From Spirochaetaceae bacterium (GTDB lineage: Bacteria > Spirochaetota > Spirochaetia > SZUA-6 > RPPD01): a stretch of DNA of 6,001 nucleotides. Location of the stretch: the NCBI GenBank assembly GCA_003818675.1, contig RPPD01000153.1, positions 1-6,001 on the forward strand, read 5' to 3'. Under the pieces are notes generated by a model. It worked only from the letters and a program-made list of their open reading frames with translations, made no database searches and was not told the DNA's origin. Positions 1-5,139 of the stretch are shown here, one piece after another. Numbering within the stretch: the first letter of the stretch is position 1; each line of letters begins with the position of its first letter. The translations under genes were made by a program, and so were the position numbers.

Positions 1-1502
1 CGCTCGCGGATCTTCATGATTTTATCAAGCATGTTCTTGCGTGCTTCACAGAGTATTGCGCGGGATGCGGCAATATCCCTGCCTGAGGACGGGTCCGTTA
101 CAAGGCGGTACTCGTCCGAGAGAAACTTGAGTTCACATGTACGATATGCCAGATCTATCTTGCGCATGAGGTAGTTGTAGTCTTCTGGAAACAGTTTTTT
201 TGCTTTTTTGAAAAGCCGCATGTCAAGGTATACCTTGCCATAATCATGCAGTAGCGCAGAGTATTCAAGCTCCTTGATGTCTGTTTCCGAGAAAGTGATT
301 TTTTCAAAAATACCGGTTTCATCCCTGTTGATTGCGTAAGCCATGCCCATGCACATTTCAGCAACGCGGAATGAATGACCGCTTGTGGCTTCGTCGCGGG
401 ATTCTATCGCGAAAACTGAAGCGCGGACGAATTCCTCGAACTGTTCCTCGATCTGGTTGATCATCCGGATATTTTCAACAGCTATGGCTGCCTGACCTGC
501 GACCGCTTCCAGGAGGCGCTCATAGCGGTGGTGAAAGGGGACCACCTTGTTCTCGAAGTCTTCGGGTGTTTTTAAAATTATGTCCTGATGATTTGAGGAC
601 GAGTCTTCTGATTCCTTCTCCTTGCTGTTTAAAAGCTGGATTACGCCAATAATCTCATCCACATGGTTTTTCATGGGAACAACGAGCATGCTTTTTGTAA
701 TGTAGTCATGCTCGCGGTCAAAGCGGGGATTGAAGGAGACCGGGTCTTTGGGCGTCAATTTGTAGGCATCAGGGATATTCAGGACTTTCCCGGTACATGC
801 TACATAACCCGAAATTGTAGACGTATTGTAAGGGAGGATGGCCTCCTCAAACTGGATCTGTCTTGAGTGGGTATGCGCGTATTTAACCCGGATCTGCTTC
901 TGTCCGTCCTGCGTTTCTTCCACAAGGTAAATTGTGCCCGCATCAGCGCCGGTGATTTTTTGTGAAAGGGAGAGAATCTTTCTGAAGAGCCTGTCCGGAT
1001 TTTTTTCAAGCGATAATGACCTGCCGATAGTGATGAGGTCCTGCTGGTCACGGTTTGTGTCCATGAGCCTGAACTGGTACTCCTCGTCAACTTTTTCCTG
1101 CAACAGGTGTGTTTCAAACTGGGTGCGCGAGTTTTTCACCAGGAACTGGAACTCGCGGGCGCTTACCTGCGATGAACGGTAGCTGATAATGCGCTGAAGT
1201 TCCTTTTTCCCGGGCATCGGGTCTGATGTATTTGTGGCAATCACCACGAGCTGATACAGGATCCTTGGTATGCTCATGCCTGACGTTGTGTTTCTGGGTT
1301 GACTGGAGAGCGAGGAACAGACCTGGGATACTTTTCCCCCGCCACAGAAAACCAGGAAGCAGCATTGTTCACCCTGATATCTGTGAAGGAGATCATTTGC
1401 CATGCCCGCAATATCCTCGGTTACAAAGAGCAGATGGTATTTTCCTTTTTTATGACTGACCAGGGTTGAAATGGATTTGTCTATGATAACCGCATGCGTC
1501 AT
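1..1502 (-). CDS. GAF domain plus HD-GYP-type phosphohydrolase (C-terminus beyond window)
   Basis: I read 500 uninterrupted codons from ATG at 1502-1500 to the window edge; the gene is incomplete at its 3' end. Residues 1-113 form a soluble N-terminal region I do not recognise. Residues 114-155 are polar and helical, probably a coiled-coil linker. Residues 155-345 look like a GAF ligand-sensing domain, ending in the usual QAAIAVENI helix. Residues 355-500 begin an HD-GYP module: a GHSFRV motif with H376, then LLHDYGK with H419, D420 and K423. HD-GYP enzymes typically hydrolyse c-di-GMP to pGpG or GMP in the cytoplasm, so a sensor-controlled phosphodiesterase is likely. The GYP signature and remaining metal ligands are not in view, so activity is unproven. 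No membrane segment is seen. It starts 12 bases after the stop of the HD gene at 1515-2396, behind a weak GGGG ribosome site, which indicates one operon. Confidence 0.88.
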   Translation of the reverse strand, partial: MTHAVIIDKSISTLVSHKKGKYHLLFVTEDIAGMANDLLHRYQGEQCCFLVFCGGGKVSQVCSSLSSQPRNTTSGMSIPRILYQLVVIATNTSDPMPGKKELQRIISYRSSQVSAREFQFLVKNSRTQFETHLLQEKVDEEYQFRLMDTNRDQQDLITIGRSLSLEKNPDRLFRKILSLSQKITGADAGTIYLVEETQDGQKQIRVKYAHTHSRQIQFEEAILPYNTSTISGYVACTGKVLNIPDAYKLTPKDPVSFNPRFDREHDYITKSMLVVPMKNHVDEIIGVIQLLNSKEKESEDSSSNHQDIILKTPEDFENKVVPFHHRYERLLEAVAGQAAIAVENIRMINQIEEQFEEFVRASVFAIESRDEATSGHSFRVAEMCMGMAYAINRDETGIFEKITFSETDIKELEYSALLHDYGKVYLDMRLFKKAKKLFPEDYNYLMRKIDLAYRTCELKFLSDEYRLVTDPSSGRDIAASRAILCEARKNMLDKIMKIRE

Positions 1503-1514
1503 GCGTTCCCCGCG

Positions 1515-2396
1515 TCAGAGTGAAATGCGATGGAGTTTCTGCCTGAAATTTGAAGTGGAATCATCAATGATTGTCCGGATGTAGTCCATGTTGCGTTTGA
1601 TGGCCTGGGTATAGAGGTTTTCGTCAATTGAATATCTTTGCCTGAAGTGATCCTGGGCCATATTGTGTACTCCAAGGAATTCCCCCTCGAACCTCTGCAG
1701 GGCGATTTCATAAAAGTCGTTCGTCTTTCTGATGATGTCGAACTCTGTTTCATACCCCGAGATTCCCGCCTCACGAAATTCATAATACAGGAACAAAAGT
1801 TTTTCAAGATAGGTGCGGTCAGCCATCTGGGCGATGAGGTCAGCGGCGCCCAGCAGAAAGGCCTGGATTTGCTCATCTTTGCTGTTGTATTCCATGGAAC
1901 TGGGGGATGGATTGACGCCAGTGGAGTCTATTGCCCTGGCGATGAAAATGATGTCATTACCCTCAAAACCAAGGACTCGTGCCTGTTCGCTGACAAACTC
2001 CTTGCTGCGTTCGACGTGTTCCCTGGTGTATTTTGCCCCGGTTCCCAGCGTGTCCCAGTCTTTCTGGATGTATCCGGTATCGTGGAGAAGGGCTGCCTGA
2101 AGTATGCGGACAGCATGGTACTGGGATACGGGTTGGCCTTTAATATTAAGTCCGTCAACAAGACGTGCGGCTGCGAGTAGGGTATCTGTTGTATGGAAAA
2201 AATCATGGTACTGGGTATTGCAGGCGCGGTATCCGGGGAACCTGCCTTCAAAAAGTTTTTTGACGATTTTAAAGGTTTTTTTAACCTGTTTCCAGGATGA
2301 AGCCGGGTAATGGTAACGGAGGATTCTGCAAACTTCACGCAGGACATGGCTGTGTTTTCTGGTATCACAAAGCATGGAGAGCTGAACCATTTCCAT
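1515..2396 (-). CDS. HD/PDEase-superfamily phosphohydrolase
   Basis: This 293-residue soluble protein carries a full set of candidate metal ligands for the HD/PDEase superfamily. It has QYHDFFHTTD (H64, H68), the core LLHDTGY (H105, D106), a later His in TREHVERS (H127) and a late Asp in GAADLIAQMADR (D186). The first motif resembles the YHNxxHxxD element of class I cyclic-nucleotide phosphodiesterases rather than a plain HD hydrolase. A cyclic-nucleotide or other phosphoester substrate is therefore likely, but the sequence does not fix which one. The flanks (residues 1-60 and 195-293) are helical and unassigned. The start is fixed by a GGAGG box six bases upstream; the second Met at codon 3 would be too far from it. 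It is the first gene of the minus-strand operon, followed after 12 bases by the GAF/HD-GYP gene, and has its own promoter in the divergent region. Confidence 0.9.
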   Translation of the reverse strand: MEMVQLSMLCDTRKHSHVLREVCRILRYHYPASSWKQVKKTFKIVKKLFEGRFPGYRACNTQYHDFFHTTDTLLAAARLVDGLNIKGQPVSQYHAVRILQAALLHDTGYIQKDWDTLGTGAKYTREHVERSKEFVSEQARVLGFEGNDIIFIARAIDSTGVNPSPSSMEYNSKDEQIQAFLLGAADLIAQMADRTYLEKLLFLYYEFREAGISGYETEFDIIRKTNDFYEIALQRFEGEFLGVHNMAQDHFRQRYSIDENLYTQAIKRNMDYIRTIIDDSTSNFRQKLHRISL

Positions 2397-2402
2397 GAGG
2401 CG

Positions 2403-2407
2403 CCTCC
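2403..2407 (-). promoter_or_regulatory. Ribosome binding site GGAGG of the HD phosphohydrolase gene
   Basis: On the minus strand GGAGG lies six bases before the ATG at 2396-2394. It selects this ATG over the Met two codons later. Confidence 0.8.
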
Positions 2408-2425
2408 GTATTGGGGGATGACTAT

Positions 2426-2454
2426 ATTATGACCCATGATAGGCTTGTTTTCAA
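2426..2454 (-). promoter_or_regulatory. Sigma-70-type promoter of the minus-strand operon
   Basis: On the minus strand a -35 box TTGAAA (2454-2449) is followed by a 17-base spacer and a -10 box CATAAT (2431-2426). Each hexamer matches the consensus at five of six positions. Transcription would start near 2419, giving a leader of roughly 20-25 bases with the GGAGG box inside it. This would express the HD phosphohydrolase and, by spacing, the GAF/HD-GYP gene behind it. Confidence 0.65.
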
Positions 2455-2467
2455 TGTGTTTTGGTTA

Positions 2468-2480
2468 TTTTTTAAAAAAA
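2468..2480. promoter_or_regulatory. A/T tract between the divergent promoters, possible UP-like element
   Basis: Six T followed by seven A form a rigid A/T tract. It ends four bases before the plus-strand -35 box and lies 13 bases upstream of the minus-strand -35 box, so it could bend the DNA or serve as an UP-like contact for RNA polymerase in either direction. The role is inferred from position and composition only. Confidence 0.35.
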
Positions 2481-2484
2481 TTCC

Positions 2485-2514
2485 TTGATTTTTACCTGAA
2501 AGACCTATTATAAT
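2485..2514 (+). promoter_or_regulatory. Sigma-70-type promoter of the plus-strand operon
   Basis: A -35 box TTGATT (2485-2490, four of six consensus positions) and a perfect -10 box TATAAT (2509-2514) are separated by 18 bases. Transcription would start near 2521, leaving about 22 untranslated bases that include the AGGAGG ribosome site. No other comparable promoter is seen ahead of the three plus-strand genes. Confidence 0.7.
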
Positions 2515-2530
2515 GACCATACAGGCTTCG

Positions 2531-2536
2531 AGGAGG
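2531..2536 (+). promoter_or_regulatory. Ribosome binding site AGGAGG of the small exported-protein gene
   Basis: A perfect AGGAGG sits six bases before ATG 2543. It rules out the in-frame ATG at 2513, which lies upstream of this site and inside the promoter's -10 box. Confidence 0.88.
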
Positions 2537-2542
2537 CAAAAA

Positions 2543-2956
2543 ATGAAAAAACTGCTTATATGCATGATTCTCCTTTCATTCTTCATCACTGTAGCTGTTT
2601 TCGCACAGGAATCCGGTGAGTCCAAGGACAGGCTATATGTAAAAAGCTTCCCGTGCGAACAGATTTTTCCAACCAGGTATGGATACATAATAGGTTACAA
2701 GCCTGCTTTAAAGGATTATGCCTACGCATACATTCCCATGGCATGGTTTAGAGCTGATAGCGGCAAGGCCAACATAGTCTATGGCTCAGGACCGGAGTTC
2801 CCTTATTTTGAGGTGACATGGAAAAATGGCGAGTTTGCCCACGTTACAATTTACGGTGTTGATGACATGCACAGCCTCTCATGGGGTGTCCTGCTGGGTG
2901 ATGATTCTCCATTTGAATCCAGATTCAACCAGGATACACTTTCACTCAAATACTGA
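2543..2956 (+). CDS. Small exported protein of unknown function
   Basis: This 137-residue protein starts at the ATG behind a perfect AGGAGG. Residues 1-21 form a classic Sec signal peptide: MKK, a hydrophobic core, then a probable cleavage site after AVFA and before QESG. No lipobox is seen at the cleavage site, so the mature protein of about 116 residues should be released into the periplasm or beyond. The mature part is rich in Tyr, Phe and Trp, has a single Cys (C38) and no further membrane segment. A short beta-rich fold is plausible. I recognise no family or catalytic motif. It is the first gene of the plus-strand operon. Its TGA overlaps the ATG of the M24 peptidase by one base, and a strong terminator hairpin lies 26 bases past its stop, so it may be made in excess over the two downstream genes. 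Confidence 0.85.
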   Translation: MKKLLICMILLSFFITVAVFAQESGESKDRLYVKSFPCEQIFPTRYGYIIGYKPALKDYAYAYIPMAWFRADSGKANIVYGSGPEFPYFEVTWKNGEFAHVTIYGVDDMHSLSWGVLLGDDSPFESRFNQDTLSLKY

Positions 2957-4131
2957 TGAAAGAACAGGAAAAGATAATTCAGGCCATCCAGGCGGAATCT
3001 TTCGCTGGATGGCTTTTTTATAATCTCCATCATCGCGATCCTGTTGCAGACCGTGTATGTGGAATATCTTCTGAAATCCCAAATACCAGGCCGTGGGTTT
3101 ATCTTTTGCGAAGTTCACAAGATCCGGTAAAAATTGTCCATACCATTGAAGCTGAAATACTGGACCACTTGCCGGGCAGAAAGGTCATATACAGCGGAAG
3201 GGAGTCCCTTGCCGCGTGCCTGAAGGAATTCGCTCCCGGATCTGGTCCATGGGCCGCTGACTTTTCTTTGTCATTTCCTGGAATATCGTTCATAGACCAT
3301 GGAACAGTGCTCTGGTTGTCTGACTTGGGATATAAAATTGTCTCTTCAGAAAAACTCATTCAGCAGGGCTTGAGTACGCTGACGGATGAGGAGATTGAAA
3401 GTCACGAGGAAGCTGGAAGGATTTTATACCAGACTGTCCATACTGTCTGGAAGCGCATCTGTTCCTGCTTTTCCGGCAAAAAAACACCTGTATATGAAGG
3501 GGAGGTGCTTGGCTGGATTCTGGAACACTTTGAGAAAAACGATATGCATACGCATCCTCCACTGATCGTGGGCGCGGGGATTCATTCAACCATGCCGCAC
3601 TATTATCCTGAAGGGAAGGGAAGCAGGCTTGCCGCAAACGATGTTCTCCAGATAGACATCTGGGGAAAGAAAAAGGCTGAAGGTGCAATTTACGCGGATA
3701 TATCCTGGGTGTGTTTCCTTGGGAAAAAGGTGCCCGGGGAAGTGGCAGCCGCGTTTGCCGTTATCCGTGACGCACGTGATATCGCGGTTGACTTCATCGG
3801 TTCCAGGTTCTCTGCGGGGGAGTCTGTAACAGGTGCGGATGTAGACCAACGGGTTGAGGAATTTATCCGGGGCGCGGGATATGCGCAGTACCTGCGCCAC
3901 AGGACAGGACACTCCATCGATACCGAGTGTCATGGCTATGGCGTGAATATAGATTCGCGTGAATACCCTGATTTAAGGCAGCTGGGTCCTGGCGCCTGTT
4001 TTTCAATTGAACCAGGTCTGTATCTTTCTGACTTTGGGGTCCGCACAGAGATTGACGTATACATCCGCGGCAACAAACCAGTCATTTCAGGCGGCAAGCC
4101 GCAGAATGAGGTACTCTGCTTTGACACATGA
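2956..4131 (+). CDS. M24-family metallopeptidase (Xaa-Pro peptidase-like)
   Basis: This 391-residue cytoplasmic protein has no signal peptide. Residues 1-140 form an N-terminal domain containing GWLFYNLHHRDPVADRV, and residues 145-391 form the pita-bread catalytic domain. All five expected metal ligands are visible: D234 (LQIDIWGK), D248 (AIYADIS), H319 (HRTGHSID), E352 (SIEPGLYL) and E365 (GVRTEIDVY). H215 (MPHYYP) and H326 (ECHGYG) fit the substrate-binding histidines. M24 enzymes are dinuclear-metal peptidases, often cleaving Xaa-Pro bonds. The DIWGK and ECHG variants suggest an uncharacterised subfamily rather than classical PepP or PepQ, so the substrate is open. The start overlaps the preceding stop as TGATG with no clear ribosome site, pointing to translational coupling. 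Codons 10-22 contain a terminator-like hairpin and T tract. The DHH gene overlaps its 3' end. Confidence 0.92.
   Translation: MKEQEKIIQAIQAESFAGWLFYNLHHRDPVADRVCGISSEIPNTRPWVYLLRSSQDPVKIVHTIEAEILDHLPGRKVIYSGRESLAACLKEFAPGSGPWAADFSLSFPGISFIDHGTVLWLSDLGYKIVSSEKLIQQGLSTLTDEEIESHEEAGRILYQTVHTVWKRICSCFSGKKTPVYEGEVLGWILEHFEKNDMHTHPPLIVGAGIHSTMPHYYPEGKGSRLAANDVLQIDIWGKKKAEGAIYADISWVCFLGKKVPGEVAAAFAVIRDARDIAVDFIGSRFSAGESVTGADVDQRVEEFIRGAGYAQYLRHRTGHSIDTECHGYGVNIDSREYPDLRQLGPGACFSIEPGLYLSDFGVRTEIDVYIRGNKPVISGGKPQNEVLCFDT
2983..3019 (+). terminator. Intrinsic terminator or attenuator inside the 5' end of the M24 gene
   Basis: A perfect 9-bp stem pairs GCCATCCAG (2983-2991) with CTGGATGGC (3005-3013). 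It can be extended inward past a bulged G by C-G, G-C and G-T pairs, and is followed immediately by six T (3014-3019). This is the standard shape of a rho-independent terminator on the plus strand. It lies 26 bases after the stop of the small exported-protein gene and within codons 10-22 of the M24 peptidase. It could terminate a monocistronic message for the small gene or act as an attenuator whose folding is blocked when ribosomes continue into the peptidase gene. Confidence 0.72.
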
Positions 4132-5137
4132 TTATTCACACGACAATCAGGATGGTAAAAATATTCTGCAAGAGGCTGTCCGTTTTATAACAGATCACGC
4201 GGTTTTTTACATTCTTGGCCATATGGAACCTGACGGGGACTGCATTGGTTCCCAGCTTGTGATGGCATCCATCCTGACCCGCATGGGGAAGAAGGCTGTT
4301 CCGCTCCAGAATGGTCCATTTGACAGGCCGGAATGTGAAAACTATGCAGGCGAGTTTGTCGCAGAAATTCCCGGCCTGAATAATTCAATTGAAGCCAAGG
4401 ATAACAATGGATATGCAGTCATTGTGGTGGATTGCTCTACGCCGGATCGTGTTGAAAAGTCCTATCACAAGCTCTTCAGCCTGCCTGTCCTGGTGATTGA
4501 TCACCACGCTTCTGGAGATCCGTTTGGAAGCGTCAGATTGGCGGATCCCGTAGCTGCTTCCACAACCATTCTTGTGTACAGGCTTGCCAGGGAGATGGGC
4601 ATTACTCTTGCAAGCAAGGAGGCGGAGCTGGTTTTCTTTGGCCTGGCCACAGATACAGGGTATTTTCGTCATTGCGAAGAAAACTCCAGTGAGGTGTTTG
4701 AAACCGCGGCAGACCTTGTAAGACAAGGAGTCTCACCGCGCAATATATACCAGGCCATGTATGGCAACCGCGAGTTTGGGAATCGCAGGTTTCTTGGCCT
4801 GCTTTTGTCACGGGCTGAAAGTCACTTTGATGGAAAGCTCATCTATACTTACCAGACGCTTGCGGATGCGCCTCTTGCAGCTGGAAGCACAAGGTCATCT
4901 GATGAAATGTACGGCCTCTTCCAGTCAATACGAGGGGTCCAGGCGATAGCCTTTGTACGTGAAGAATCGCCGGGTGTCTGCTCCGTAGGCCTTCGCTCCA
5001 AGGAGACCATGGATGTAGGCGCTCTCGCGCGGGCAAATGGCGGGGGAGGACACAAGCTTGCGGCGGGATTTAACGCAAATGCTGAAATGGAAGAGGTGCG
5101 CCGGCTTTTACTTGAAACCTTTGCACCCCTGTTTTAG
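4106..5137 (+). CDS. DHH/DHHA1 phosphoesterase, NrnA/nanoRNase-like
   Basis: This protein (343 residues from ATG 4106) has the full motif series of DHH subfamily 1. Motif I is GHMEPDGDCIGS (H39, D43, D45), motif II VVDCSTPDR (D109), motif III VIDHHAS (D132, H133, H134) and motif IV ATDTGYF (D183). The DHHA1 substrate loop is NGGGGHKLAAGF (H316). Length and order fit NrnA, a Mn-dependent cytoplasmic enzyme that cleaves short oligonucleotides and in some bacteria pAp, pApA or pGpG. Which of these it prefers cannot be read here. It is the last gene of the plus-strand operon and overlaps the M24 gene by 26 bases. ATG 4106 lacks a ribosome site; an in-frame TTG at 4121 has GAGGT eight bases upstream and is a serious alternative, giving 338 residues. 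The conserved domain is identical either way. Confidence 0.92.
   Translation: MRYSALTHDYSHDNQDGKNILQEAVRFITDHAVFYILGHMEPDGDCIGSQLVMASILTRMGKKAVPLQNGPFDRPECENYAGEFVAEIPGLNNSIEAKDNNGYAVIVVDCSTPDRVEKSYHKLFSLPVLVIDHHASGDPFGSVRLADPVAASTTILVYRLAREMGITLASKEAELVFFGLATDTGYFRHCEENSSEVFETAADLVRQGVSPRNIYQAMYGNREFGNRRFLGLLLSRAESHFDGKLIYTYQTLADAPLAAGSTRSSDEMYGLFQSIRGVQAIAFVREESPGVCSVGLRSKETMDVGALARANGGGGHKLAAGFNANAEMEEVRRLLLETFAPLF
4108..4112 (+). promoter_or_regulatory. Possible ribosome binding site for an alternative TTG start of the DHH gene
   Basis: GAGGT at 4108-4112 is followed after eight bases by an in-frame TTG at 4121. The ATG at 4106 overlaps this box and instead has a small GC hairpin (4091-4102) where its own ribosome site should be. 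Confidence 0.35.
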
Positions 5138-5139
5138 GT

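Noticed and set aside
1638..2180. 180-codon open frame on the plus strand
   Set aside because: It lies entirely antisense to the well-supported HD phosphohydrolase, has no convincing ribosome site or recognisable motifs, and reads as a frame shadow.
1928..2437. 169-codon minus-strand open frame overlapping the HD gene in another frame
   Set aside because: The competing frame carries all the HD metal-ligand motifs and has the GGAGG site; this one starts within the promoter region and shows no motifs.
2513..2542. Upstream ATG at 2513 as start of the small exported protein
   Set aside because: It overlaps the -10 box, so it would not be transcribed, and it precedes rather than follows the AGGAGG site. 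It would also add ten polar residues before the signal peptide.
3019..3024. TATAAT immediately after the terminator T tract, as an internal promoter for the M24 and DHH genes
   Set aside because: No -35-like hexamer occurs 16-18 bases upstream and no extended -10 TG is present. Starting there would also remove the conserved N-terminal residues of the peptidase.
4007..4105. Extension of the DHH gene upstream to ATG 4007
   Set aside because: It would overlap 125 bases of conserved M24 catalytic sequence and add 33 residues not expected in the family.
4128..4130. ATG overlapping the M24 stop (ATGA) as the start of the DHH gene
   Set aside because: It is in a different frame from the DHH gene and reaches a stop codon after about 20 codons.
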